Assembly (NCBI RefSeq): GCF_902489465.1 | Contig: NZ_CABTZZ010000021.1 | Coordinates: 1-33,269, forward strand | Length of the DNA stretch: 33,269 nt | Source: an uncultured Varibaculum sp. | GTDB taxonomy: Bacteria; Actinomycetota; Actinomycetes; Actinomycetales; Actinomycetaceae | Direction of reading: 5' to 3' | Part shown: in pieces, positions 1-8,400 of the stretch | Numbering within the stretch: the stretch's first letter is position 1 | How the letters are laid out: each line of letters starts with the position of its first letter | Position numbers and translations under genes: made by a program | The notes under the pieces: model-generated | The model's input: the letters and a program-made list of their open reading frames with translations, nothing else | Told to the model about the DNA's origin: nothing | The model's database searches: none

Positions 1-50
1 ATTAGTGCAAACATCTTCCGGATTCGTATACCGACTATTAGGGTGAAGTT

Positions 51-920
51 ATGATTGATTTCTTTGACCTCAACTGTTTTTTATTGGACCCCACACTTTC
101 TAAAGAACCGAGTAAAGATCACGTCCGCACGTGGCTTGAATACAGAGCAGGAGGAGGGGTAGAAGATCCTGATTCTTCTAAGGAAGCTCGAAAGTTCTAC
201 AAGAAAATATGGAAAGGCTTGCTAGAAAAATCAGGCCTTAGCCTACGCCCAGAGGCAAACAGTTTCAGCGAAAATCCAGAACAGTATGTTCAAGGTGATT
301 GGATGTGTTCGGTGGCTACTACTTTCGGAAAAGGGTTAAGTCTTTTCGTTAAGGACAATCATAAGTGGGGAGAGGAAGTGTCGGAGTTGTATCACCACGA
401 ACGAAAGCAAGAAGACCTAAATGGCGGTATTGGTGGACGTGAGACCTATCCGAAGATTCTCCTTAAAGATATGAAAAAAGAACGTGCTGAACAGAAATTT
501 CAAGAGTTCTGGGGAGATAAGGTACTTCAGAATTTCATCCGACATGCCTACACTTATGCGAATCTGATTATTGTTCCTGACGGATTTAACTCCGCTCGGG
601 CAACCTGTACTGAAGATTATTGGGATCGAACTTTGGGTTATTACTTTGACCATTTCAATCCTGAAGACCCACTCGTATACAAGAATTGCGATGTCGGAAC
701 GCCATTCCATACCTTAGTTGAGAAAAGCAGAGAGCAGGGCGATAAGTTGTTTCTCAACGAATGGCTCGACCAAGAAAACAAACCTAAAATGTTGCCTAAC
801 AAAAATCCGACCTCAATGGAAGAGTGGCGTGACTTGATGCGAGAAATGACTAGGCGCATTGATCGCCGCCGTAACCAAATGGTTCAATGTATGAAACGAA
901 GAGCCGCTAAGAATCGTTAA
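51..920 (+). CDS. Uncharacterised 289-residue protein of the accessory island
   Basis: I do not recognise this protein. It is 289 residues, soluble (no signal peptide or membrane segment), rich in charged and aromatic residues. A central segment, roughly residues 165-200, reads like a structured core (FIRHAYTYANLIIVPDGFN followed by ARATCTEDYWDRTL), and the C-terminus from about residue 255 is a very basic helix with repeated Arg and Lys. A GGTGAAG ribosome-binding site lies just ahead of the ATG. The gene is AT-richer than the housekeeping genes further on and sits beside two toxin-antitoxin loci, so it is plausibly horizontally acquired island cargo. The general layout is reminiscent of uncharacterised DUF-type proteins seen in actinobacterial islands, but I cannot assign a family. 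Coding status is fairly sure because of length and ribosome-binding site; function is unknown. Confidence 0.7.
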   Translation: MIDFFDLNCFLLDPTLSKEPSKDHVRTWLEYRAGGGVEDPDSSKEARKFYKKIWKGLLEKSGLSLRPEANSFSENPEQYVQGDWMCSVATTFGKGLSLFVKDNHKWGEEVSELYHHERKQEDLNGGIGGRETYPKILLKDMKKERAEQKFQEFWGDKVLQNFIRHAYTYANLIIVPDGFNSARATCTEDYWDRTLGYYFDHFNPEDPLVYKNCDVGTPFHTLVEKSREQGDKLFLNEWLDQENKPKMLPNKNPTSMEEWRDLMREMTRRIDRRRNQMVQCMKRRAAKNR

Positions 921-1046
921 CCGCTTTCTTCCAAGGTTTATTACCCCGCCTAGTCTCGCCCAGTTAAGTACCGCCTGAAACCATATTCTCAGCTTTAGTT
1001 GGTGCCTGAAAGCCTAAATTAAGTGCTAGTTTTACTATAAAAAGCA

Positions 1047-1079
1047 TTGATTTATTCGTGCAAATAGCATACTATGCAC
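1047..1079 (+). promoter_or_regulatory. Promoter and possible operator of the dinJ-type antitoxin gene
   Basis: A -35 TTGATT (1047-1052), a 17-base spacer and a -10 TACTAT (1070-1075) are well placed ahead of the antitoxin ATG at 1097. An inverted repeat GTGCA (1058-1062) / TGCAC (1075-1079) spans the spacer and -10. This is where a RelB/DinJ-family antitoxin would bind to repress its own operon. A longer reading frame starting with GTG at 1058 would begin inside this promoter and is therefore rejected as the start. Confidence 0.55.
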
Positions 1080-1096
1080 CCAAAAGGGGATATATT

Positions 1097-1378
1097 ATGG
1101 CTACAACAAATATCAGTATTCGTATGGATGCGGCCTTGAAGAAAGAGGCGGATCAGCTGTTTAACGAGATGGGAATGAATCTTTCTACCGCATTCAACAT
1201 TTTTGTGCGGCAAGCTATCCGCGAGCGTGCCATTCCTTTTCAGATCCAACTAGGCAACCCCAATAGGGAGACGGTAGCCGCCATGCTAGAGGCGGAACAG
1301 ATTGCCAAAGATCCCCGTGTTCCCGGCTACGCAAGTGCCCGTGAAGCGTTTTCTACCGCTCTTAGCGAGGACGACTAA
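1097..1378 (+). CDS. dinJ: RelB/DinJ-family type II antitoxin
   Basis: This 93-residue protein starts MATTNISIRMDAALKKEAD and continues with a ribbon-helix-helix fold. The N-terminal beta strand and the ALKKEADQLFNEMGMNLSTAFNIFVRQAI helices are characteristic of DinJ/RelB antitoxins, which bind the operon operator as dimers and neutralise a RelE/YafQ-type ribosome-dependent mRNase through their C-terminal half. The ATG at 1097 is chosen because AAAAGGGG (1082-1089) is at the right distance and the promoter lies upstream. Its stop overlaps the start of the toxin reading frame (TAATG), the usual translational coupling. The antitoxin is intact, but its partner is broken (see next entry), so it is now an orphan antitoxin unless a related toxin exists elsewhere in the genome. 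Confidence 0.88.
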   Translation: MATTNISIRMDAALKKEADQLFNEMGMNLSTAFNIFVRQAIRERAIPFQIQLGNPNRETVAAMLEAEQIAKDPRVPGYASAREAFSTALSEDD

Positions 1379-1643
1379 TGGCGCGCTATGCCATTAAATA
1401 CTACTCGCAGTTTCGCAAACAACTCAAAGCTGCAAAAAAGCGGGGAAAAGACCTCGGAAAACTAGCGAGGATCGTTGACCTTCTGGCGAGCGATACTCCT
1501 TTACCGGAAAAATGTCGACTGGCAACTGGGTAAAACATCGAGAGTGTCGTATAGAACCAGACTGGTTGCTGATTTACTACAAGCAAGACGACGTGCTGGT
1601 GCTGTCCCTAGTTGCAACCGGAAGTCACGCAGATCTCTTTTAG
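1378..1643 (+). pseudogene. yafQ: Broken YafQ/RelE-family toxin (frameshifting deletion)
   Basis: From the ATG at 1378 the frame encodes an N-terminal YafQ half (MARYAIKYYSQFRKQLKAAKK ... LLASDTPLPEK) and stops at a TAA in 1528-1530 after about 50 residues. From about 1512 another frame encodes the C-terminal half (STGNWVKHRECRIEPDWL ... VATGSHADLF) to a TAG at 1641-1643. The expected PEKYRDHxLTGNW junction is shortened: about 5 bases stand where about 18 are expected, a net loss of about 13 bases that shifts frame. Restoring 13 bases gives 92 residues, the normal YafQ length. The catalytic His of the SHADLF motif survives only in the out-of-frame half. The toxin is therefore very probably inactive. 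An ATG at 1512 could in principle restart the 43-residue C-terminal half, but no good ribosome-binding site is seen. Confidence 0.88.
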
Positions 1644-1692
1644 GCTCTGAACTACTGATCTTTACCTTTAAAATAGGGAAATATCTACATGC

Positions 1693-1721
1693 TTTACTTT
1701 TACGCTCCTAACTTTTATATT
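1693..1721 (+). promoter_or_regulatory. Putative promoter of the abiE operon
   Basis: A -35 TTTACT (1693-1698), a 17-base spacer and a -10 TATATT (1716-1721) lie 26 bases ahead of the GTG start at 1747. AbiEi antitoxins characteristically repress their own promoter; I did not find a convincing inverted repeat for that here. Confidence 0.45.
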
Positions 1722-1746
1722 GAGAGCGAGAAGGTAAGGTGAGGAT

Positions 1747-2340
1747 GTGGGTAAAAGCGTCGTACTAGATAAACTTGTTGATGCTGGCAATGGATATTTG
1801 ACAACAGCCCAGGTGTTGGAATCTGGTATTTCCAAGCCCACGCTTGCAGCCTATGTAAAAGAGCAAAACCTAAGACGCGTGGGGCATGGTGTCTATCTAG
1901 CTGATGACGCTTGGGAGGACAGCCTGTATCAGCTGCAGCTCCTGAATAAGAAAGTGATTTTTTCACATGAAACTGCTCTTTTCTTGCATGGTTTAATGGA
2001 GCGCGAACCCGCTCGAATTTGCGTGACAGTTCCAGCTGGGTATAACGCTACGCACTTGCGAAAACGGGGCATTCAGGTTACGCAAGAAAAAGCAGAAACC
2101 TATGGAGCCGGCGCCTGTTCTGTACGCACCGACTTTGGCAACCCTGTCTGTGCCTATGATATGAACAGAACGCTCTGCGACATTATTAAGAATAAGGCAA
2201 GCATGGATGTGCAGGTCTTTCAATATGCGATGAAGCAGTACATGGTAAGCAATAAGAAAAACCTCAATCACCTGGGTGAATATGCAAAAAATCTTGGTAT
2301 TGAATCTCAGTTAAGAATCTATACGGAGGTAATGCTGTGA
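1747..2340 (+). CDS. abiEi: AbiEi-family antitoxin (type IV toxin-antitoxin)
   Basis: This 197-residue protein matches the AbiEi antitoxin layout. An N-terminal winged-helix domain (about residues 5-55, with YLTTAQVLESGISKPTLAAY then LRRVGHGVYL) is followed by the AbiEi core (FSHETALFLHGLMEREPARICVTVPAGYN, then a region with YDMNRTLCDIIKNK). AbiEi proteins repress their own operon and counteract the AbiEii nucleotidyltransferase toxin without tight complex formation; the system gives abortive phage defence in some hosts. The start is GTG 1747, with AAGGTGAGG just upstream; the ATG at 1745 is in another frame. The stop overlaps the toxin start by four bases (GTGA), so the pair is a coupled operon. 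No defect is seen in the antitoxin. Confidence 0.9.
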   Translation: MGKSVVLDKLVDAGNGYLTTAQVLESGISKPTLAAYVKEQNLRRVGHGVYLADDAWEDSLYQLQLLNKKVIFSHETALFLHGLMEREPARICVTVPAGYNATHLRKRGIQVTQEKAETYGAGACSVRTDFGNPVCAYDMNRTLCDIIKNKASMDVQVFQYAMKQYMVSNKKNLNHLGEYAKNLGIESQLRIYTEVML

Positions 2341-3128
2341 TCCGGACGTCAGTGCAGCTGAAAGCAAAAATTCGGAACCTTACTTCTGGTGACAGCACAA
2401 AAAGTCAAACGCTTTTGCGTATTTTCATTATGGAGCGCTTTTTGGAGCGCATTTCCCTTTCCGCTTATCGAGATAACTTTATTCTCAAGGGAGGCATGCT
2501 CGTGGCTTCGCTGGTTGGATTACATACGCGGGCAACCATGGATATCGACACGACGCTTCGCTCGGCCACTCTAAGCCAAGAAGAAGCTGCAAAAATCGTG
2601 GAAGACGTTATCGGAGTAGAGGTTGACGATGGCGTTACCTTTGCTATCACCAAAGTGGAAGACGTAATGGAGGGGCATGATTATCCTGGCGTTCGCTTCG
2701 TGTTGCAGGCGACTCTTGATCGTTTAAGACAGAAAATTAAAATCGATATCTCTACCGGAGATGCGATCACGCCCCAAGCTGTCGAATATGCCTACAAGCT
2801 CATGTTCGAAGACCGGTATATCAAGTTATGGACATACAGTGTCGAGACGCTACTCGCGGAAAAGCTGGAAACTATTATGACGCGTGGAGCTCTCAATACC
2901 AGAATGCGTGACTTCTACGATGTGCACGTGATTGCAACCCAAGAAAAATATCGTCTCGATCTGCTGAGAGAGGCGTTTCTGGTTACTAGCCGCAAAAGGC
3001 ATACCTCTCAGATGGTTAGTGAGATGAAATCTATTTTGAATATCGTGGCGCAAGACGAGACGATGCGTAAACTCTGGGGTAACTATGTGAGAGATTCTTT
3101 TTTTTGTAGAAAACCTTACTTGGGATGA
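2337..3128 (+). CDS. abiEii: AbiEii-family nucleotidyltransferase toxin, C-terminus frameshifted
   Basis: As read, this is a 263-residue AbiEii/MenT-type nucleotidyltransferase. The GTG start overlaps the antitoxin stop. The family motifs are present: ILKGGMLVASLVGLHTRATMDID (the GG motif and the DxD-type metal-binding acidic pair) in the first third, and the conserved VETLLAEKLETIMTRG and RMRDFYDVHVI segments. The C-terminus is wrong for the family. After RDSFF the frame ends in CRKPYLG, whereas removal of one T from the T8 run at 3098-3105 restores 25 residues (VENLTWDEVMQSVRNIAEN and on) to a TAA at 3181-3183, which is the usual AbiEii tail. The enzyme core is intact, so the truncated protein might retain activity. 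The extra T may be real, phase-variable, bypassed by slippage, or a sequencing error. Confidence 0.87.
   Translation: MIRTSVQLKAKIRNLTSGDSTKSQTLLRIFIMERFLERISLSAYRDNFILKGGMLVASLVGLHTRATMDIDTTLRSATLSQEEAAKIVEDVIGVEVDDGVTFAITKVEDVMEGHDYPGVRFVLQATLDRLRQKIKIDISTGDAITPQAVEYAYKLMFEDRYIKLWTYSVETLLAEKLETIMTRGALNTRMRDFYDVHVIATQEKYRLDLLREAFLVTSRKRHTSQMVSEMKSILNIVAQDETMRKLWGNYVRDSFFCRKPYLG
3098..3105 (+). repeat. T8 homopolymer at the AbiEii frameshift
   Basis: Eight consecutive T residues follow GATTC and precede GTAGAA. Seven T residues keep the reading frame open for 25 further codons of recognisable AbiEii C-terminus; eight produce the early stop at 3126-3128. Runs of this length are prone to replication and transcription slippage. 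Confidence 0.9.
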
Positions 3129-3236
3129 AGTCATGCAAAGTGTGCGAAATATTGCTGAAAATTCCCAGATAATAAAGGGGTAATCGAAGCTCAAAGCACC
3201 CGAGCGTTAACCCCAAACGCACTCCCGGAAAAAGGG

Positions 3237-3280
3237 GTGACAAATCGGGGGAGGCTCCCTATAATCGAACGTATGTTCGA
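3237..3280 (+). promoter_or_regulatory. SOS promoter of the mutasome operon with LexA box over the start codon
   Basis: A -35 GTGACA (3237-3242), an exact 17-base spacer and a perfect -10 TATAAT (3260-3265) are followed directly by TCGAAC-GTAT-GTTCGA (3265-3280), a perfect palindrome containing the GAAC-N4-GTTC core used by actinobacterial LexA. Transcription should begin about 7 bases after the -10, at about 3272, which is next to the ATG at 3273. The operator therefore covers both the predicted transcription start and the initiation codon. No Shine-Dalgarno sequence precedes that ATG, which fits a leaderless mRNA. LexA binding here should block initiation until SOS induction. Confidence 0.85.
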
Positions 3281-3758
3281 TAAATCTGCTCAGTTGCAGC
3301 GCCTAGAAAGGGCGCGCCGGGTCTTGGCGAACCGTCCTCGCCCGGTAAAGCCACTGGCTAGCGCCTATCAACAGGTAGCGGGCGGGGCTGGGCTGCTAGA
3401 GATAGCCGCCGAAAAAATGGGGGAGAGCGGCTGGGCAGTATTCCTAGACTTTCCCGATCTAGGCTGGCAGCGCGCCTGGCAAATCGGACTGGACTTAAGA
3501 CGGGTAATCACCATTCCCTATACCGGCGGCAGCGCCCTGGCATGTGCCCAACTTTTCGTACCCTGCGCGGCAGTCCTGGCTATCGGGATGGTAGATTACG
3601 GCCCGCAGCAACAACGCATTCTAACCGCGAAAGCGCGCCGCTCCGGCTGCGTAATTCTGTCTGCACCGGCTTGGGCAGGCGCTATCTCCCTAGAATCTAA
3701 CGCCCTACACTCGGCAAGTTCCCTTGGGGCAGTAACCGCTATAAAGGTGAGTGCGTGA
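3273..3758 (+). CDS. imuA': ImuA'-like SOS mutasome accessory protein
   Basis: This 161-residue protein resembles the shorter actinobacterial ImuA' proteins. The recognisable stretch is GGAGLLEIAAEKMGESGWAV then FLDFPDLGWQRAWQIGLDLRRVITIP, the degenerate RecA-like fold in which strand 2 and the following helix are conserved but no Walker A P-loop is visible. ImuA' interacts with ImuB and is needed for DnaE2-dependent damage-induced mutagenesis in mycobacteria. It is shorter than the mycobacterial protein. I chose ATG 3273 over the in-frame GTG at 3237 because that GTG is part of the -35 element and because the ATG coincides with the predicted transcription start. A 100-base gap separates it from imuB; no terminator is seen in the gap, so the three genes are probably one SOS operon. 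Confidence 0.8.
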   Translation: MFDKSAQLQRLERARRVLANRPRPVKPLASAYQQVAGGAGLLEIAAEKMGESGWAVFLDFPDLGWQRAWQIGLDLRRVITIPYTGGSALACAQLFVPCAAVLAIGMVDYGPQQQRILTAKARRSGCVILSAPAWAGAISLESNALHSASSLGAVTAIKVSA

Positions 3759-3858
3759 TGGATACTCAGTGCTCTGCAACCCTGCTACCAGTATTATTAA
3801 GCTTGTCCCTGCCCCTTGAATTCCTCCTAACTAGCCCTACAAAAGCAAGGAGGGCGAG

Positions 3859-5433
3859 GTGAACGAGAGATTACTAGCCCTCTATATCCCCGCCTGGCCA
3901 GCCCAAGCCGCGAAGCTCCCCCTAGATGAAGCAGTGGCGCTGTGCAGCGGCGGGCGAGTACAGGCAGTGACTACCCCCGCGAGAGCCGCCGGAATCAGAC
4001 CGCAGATGCGACTAAAGCAAGCGCGCGTCCTCTGCCCCTCCCTCAAAGAAAAACCCTACTCACCGGCAGAGGCAGAACTGGCATTCCAACCGGTTTTAGA
4101 GGCCGCGGGAAAGCAACTCTATGCCCCCAAGTGTTGGTTCCCAGGGCTGATAACCGCCCCTCTCAGTCGCAGTCAGCGCCGCGCAGAATCTAACCTCGCC
4201 GAAAAGCTAACCGAGCAGTTAGCGCAGATAGGATACGCGGTGCAGATCGGAATCGCTCGAGGTACTTTAGCGGCGTGCCTAGCTGCCCGCGAACAGCTGC
4301 TGATTGCCGACCCTGGGGTAATGCCTTTTCTTAGCGCGCAGCCCCTAAGTAGCCTGGACTTTTTCTTACGTCCGGGGATAAAAATAAGCGGATTCGATTT
4401 TTCTGACCAGTACCTAACTAAAATGGTAGGCAGCCTAACCCATCTGGGAATCACCAGCCTGGGGCAACTTACCGCCTTGGGACGTCCGGCGCTGATTCGC
4501 CGTTTCGGCACTCTGGGGGCGCTTAGCTACGACTTAGCGAGCGGGGAAAATCTAGAGGACGCGGCCAGGGTGAAAACCTCGCCCGCCTCACCCGGCCTCT
4601 ACCAATTCTTCACCCCGCCCGCCAGCTCCCTCACCCAGCTGTTACTGCCCGCTAGGGCGCTAGTAGTGGAAATGTTTGCCCACTTGTGCGCGAGCGGACT
4701 GGTGTGCACCCAGGTGCAGTTTATTTGCCGCTGCGAAAATGGGAAAGTACTTAGTCGCAGCTGGAACCTGGGGGTAACCGTTAACAGCAAAGACCTAGTA
4801 GAACGAATAAAACACCAGTTAGATACGGTTACGGTTGGAGGTAGCGGCAACGAAGCTCTGGGTGCGGTCTCCCAGATTGAACTCCATCCCTTACAGGTGG
4901 TGGATGCCCGCCAGGCAATGCCCCCGCTTTGGGGACGAAACACAGATCCTCCCCAAGAACTAGATCAGGCAGCCCGCAATGCCAGCTCTTTATTAGGTAA
5001 AACCGGGGTGCGGGTACCTCATTTAACTAGCGGTTATGATCCGCGGTCAGTGATTGAACTAAAAACTTGGCAAGAGCGGGGGAGCCAAAAGCGGCCGCGC
5101 CCTAGAATCGGGGCGCTTAGTGGGGTAGCCCCGGAAATAGTTTTCATGCACCCCAAACCGGCGGGAATTATCGATAGCCGCGGCCGGCGAATCCTGCCTG
5201 GGAAAGACGGACAGCTAAAAGCCCCGGTCAAATGGGTGCAGGTAGCCGGACGGAAAATCGAGGTACAAAAAACCGAAGGCCCCTGGCCCATAAATGGACA
5301 GTGGTGGCGGCCAGATGCTCCCAGTCGGCTAGGACCGCGAATCTTTCTTCGGGTTTACGGCGAGCAAGAAACCTTACTGCTGGTGTTCCGCAAATCCTCC
5401 TGGTGGCTAGATGCCTGGGAGGGGCAAAAATGA
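3859..5433 (+). CDS. imuB: ImuB, catalytically inactive Y-family polymerase hub of the mutasome
   Basis: This 524-residue Y-family polymerase homologue has palm/fingers-like sequence in about residues 5-200, a little-finger region to about 350 and an ImuB-specific C-terminal tail. The metal-binding carboxylates of active Y-family enzymes are missing: the N-terminal DxDxFF position reads LYIPAWPAQ, and no SIDE-type motif is present near CWFPGLITAPL. This is typical of ImuB, which acts as a scaffold linking the sliding clamp, ImuA' and DnaE2. MPPLWG at about residues 354-359 occupies the position of the clamp-binding QLPLWG motif of mycobacterial ImuB, but with a changed first residue. The GTG start has a strong AAGGAGGG (3847-3854) four bases away. 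The stop overlaps the dnaE2 start (ATGA), indicating translational coupling. Confidence 0.92.
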   Translation: MNERLLALYIPAWPAQAAKLPLDEAVALCSGGRVQAVTTPARAAGIRPQMRLKQARVLCPSLKEKPYSPAEAELAFQPVLEAAGKQLYAPKCWFPGLITAPLSRSQRRAESNLAEKLTEQLAQIGYAVQIGIARGTLAACLAAREQLLIADPGVMPFLSAQPLSSLDFFLRPGIKISGFDFSDQYLTKMVGSLTHLGITSLGQLTALGRPALIRRFGTLGALSYDLASGENLEDAARVKTSPASPGLYQFFTPPASSLTQLLLPARALVVEMFAHLCASGLVCTQVQFICRCENGKVLSRSWNLGVTVNSKDLVERIKHQLDTVTVGGSGNEALGAVSQIELHPLQVVDARQAMPPLWGRNTDPPQELDQAARNASSLLGKTGVRVPHLTSGYDPRSVIELKTWQERGSQKRPRPRIGALSGVAPEIVFMHPKPAGIIDSRGRRILPGKDGQLKAPVKWVQVAGRKIEVQKTEGPWPINGQWWRPDAPSRLGPRIFLRVYGEQETLLLVFRKSSWWLDAWEGQK

Positions 5434-8400
5434 GTGGCTATATCGAGCTGCACGCTCATTCGGCATATTCCTTCGCAGTCGGGGCGTGTTCACCGGGCGA
5501 AATGGTGCACGGGGCGAAAAAACTGGGGCTATCCGGCCTGGCGCTACTCGATTATGACGGAGTTTACGGGTTAATGGAGGCGCGCGCCGCCGCCCGCCAA
5601 GCCGAGCTGCCCTTCCTGCCAGGGTGCGAATTTACTTTAGAAGACGAAACCCATCTGCCGATTATTTGCCGCTCTAGCCAGGGGTATTCCGCTTTAACAG
5701 GGGCAATCAGTGCCCATCACCTAGCAGCCGGCAGGCGGGAAGCAGACCGGCAAAACCTATCCGAGTTAGCCTCCTGGGCAAAAGGACAGTGGCTAGTATT
5801 AACCGGCACCCGCGCCGGGCCGCTCCGCCGCGTACTGTACCGCTTTGGAATCGCGGCGGCTACCCGCTTCCTCGAGCAGCTAAAAGAGCTGTTTGGGGCA
5901 GAAAATATCGCGGTAGAGGCCGCCTTAGCCGGTTTCGATGGGGAAGAGCGCTTAGCGGCACAGCTAGCTCACTTGGCACGCAAAACCAAGTTACCCCTGG
6001 TAGCCACCAGCGCTGCCCGCTGTGCTAACCCCGCCAGTCAGCGCCTAGCAGATGTTATGACCGCCACTCGCCTGGCGCGTCCTCTCGATAAAATCCAAGA
6101 CGACTTGCCCGCTTGCCATGCCATGTTGCGTAGCGCAGCTGAGATGCTTCGGATTCATCGGCATTTTCCGGGCGCAGTCGATAACGCTGCCCAAATAGGT
6201 AAAGACCTGATTTTTGATTTTTCTACCCCGGTGCCGCATCTACCTTTAGCCCGGGTGCCGCCCGGTTATAGCGCCGATTCCTACTTAGAGCAGCTTTCCT
6301 GGCAGGGAGCTCGCAGCCGCTACGGGGATCCGGTGCCGGAAAAAGCGGCAGAAACAATTAGGAAAGAATTGAAAGTGATTTTCCAAAAAGGATTCTCCGG
6401 GTACTTCCTAATTGTGAAAGAAATAGTTGACTACTGTTTTTCCTCCGGTATCTATGTGCAAGGACGTGGCTCCGCCGCCAACTCGGCAGTCTGTTACTGC
6501 CTGGGAATCACCGCGGTAGATGCGGTGCGTCACCAGATGCTATTCGACCGTTTCCTAACCCCAGACCGCAAAGATCTGCCCGATATTGACCTGGATATTG
6601 AATCTAGTCAGCGCGAAAAAGTACTTCAGCACGTTTATAACAAATACGGACGGGAAAATGCCGCTCAAGTGGCTAATGTGATTAGCTATCGCCCGCGAGC
6701 CGCGCTAAAAGATGCCTCCCGCGCCCTCGGCTATGATGCCAAGACCGCCGCGAAATGGGCGCGGCTAGACCGCAACTCTTTACCGGAAAACGTACGAAAA
6801 ATAGCGGGACAGTTACAAAAACTTCCTCGCCACCTGGGGATACACTGCGGCGGGATGGTGCTTTCCGATAAACCGCTTACCGAAGTGGCCGCGATTAACT
6901 GGGCGAATATGCCGGGGCGAACCGTGGTGCAATGGGATAAAGATAGCTGCGCCGAAGCCGGGTTAGTGAAAATAGATTTACTCTCCCTGGGGATGATGGG
7001 GGCGCTGCGTACCGCTTTTGAGACTTTAGAGGCGCGGGGCGAAAAATCGCCCTCCGGAAAGCCTTGGCGCCTGCATAACTTACCCCCGGAAGACCTGCGC
7101 GTCTACCAGCTGTTACAGGCAGCCGACACCGTCGGGGTTTTCCAGGTCGAGTCCCGTGCCCAAATGTCCACCCTGCCGCGCCTGAAACCAAAATGTTTCT
7201 ATGACCTGGTAGTCGAAGTGGCTTTGATTCGTCCCGGTCCTATCCAAGGGCAAGCAGTAAACCCTTATCTGGCGCGCCGCTTAGGGCGCGAAAAAGTTAC
7301 TTACCTGCATCCGCTATTAAAACCCGCCCTGGAACGCACCTTGGGGGTGCCCCTTTTCCAGGAGCAACTAATGCGGATAGCTAAAGATGCCGCCGGGTTT
7401 AACGGTTCCCAATCAGATAACCTGCGCCGGGCGATGGGACGTAAAAACCCGGGGGAACACCTGGCTGATTTGCGCGCTGAATTCTTCAAAGGCATGGAAA
7501 AGAACCAGATCCCGCCACCGGTACAAGAAAAAATCTGGGCACAAATGTCCGGTTTCGCCGAATTCGGTTTCCCAGAATCCCACGCTTTTTCCTTCGCCTA
7601 CCTGGTATATGCTTCCGCCTGGCTAAAAGCCTATTATCCCGCGGTATTCTATTCCGCGATCCTTGCCAACCAGCCGATGGGTTTTTATTCCCCGCAATCA
7701 TTAATCTCCGATGCTCGCCGCCACGGATTAAAGATCCTACGTCCAGACGTAAACACCTCCCAGAAAGATTCGGTTCCTGGGGAGGGGCTTACCTCCCTAA
7801 ACCTGGGGTTAGCGGAGATTCGCGGAATGCGCTCGGCTTGGATAGAAAAAATTCTTGCCGCTCGTAATGACAACTGTGGGCGGCGTTTTAAAACCCTAGA
7901 GGACTTTACTTCCCGCGTACCTTTGCCCACTGCCGCCCTAGAACTGCTGGCTGGCGCGGGCGCGCTTTCTTCCCTGGGGATCACCCGCCGCGAAGGACTC
8001 TGGCGTGCGCCCCTGCTAGCTGCCCCGCAAAAACGCTTTTACCAGCCAGAACTACCGGGGCTCGCCCTCAGCGAGGCGACACCTAACTTCGCGCCCTTAA
8101 GTACCGGGGAACAAGTAAAATGGGACAGCTCTGCCCTGGGAATTAGCCTGTGGGGATACCCCACGAAACTGCTCCGGCCAGAACTTAACCGGCGCAGAAT
8201 CCTCCCGGCCGCTGGGTTACGCCCGCATTTAGCCGGCAAACGTATCCGGTGCGCGGGGATAGTTACTCACCGCCAGCGCCCCCACACTGCCAAAGGGGTA
8301 GTGTTTTTATCTTTAGAGGACGAAACCGGGCTAGTAAACGTAATCTGCCAAGTTGGTTGCTGGCAGCATTACCGCCGCCTCGCCCTCAGCCAAAACGCCC

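Noticed and set aside
1058..1096. GTG at 1058 as start of the antitoxin
   Set aside because: It lies between the -35 and -10 of the promoter; ATG 1097 has a proper ribosome-binding site and family N-terminus.
3237..3272. GTG at 3237 as an upstream start of imuA'
   Set aside because: The GTG is part of the GTGACA -35 box; the -10, LexA box and predicted transcript start all lie downstream of it, so it would not be transcribed from this promoter.
5232..5429. Longer N-terminus for dnaE2
   Set aside because: It would overlap imuB by about 200 bases in another frame, and PHP-domain homology begins at the ATG 5430, which has the typical four-base overlap with the imuB stop.
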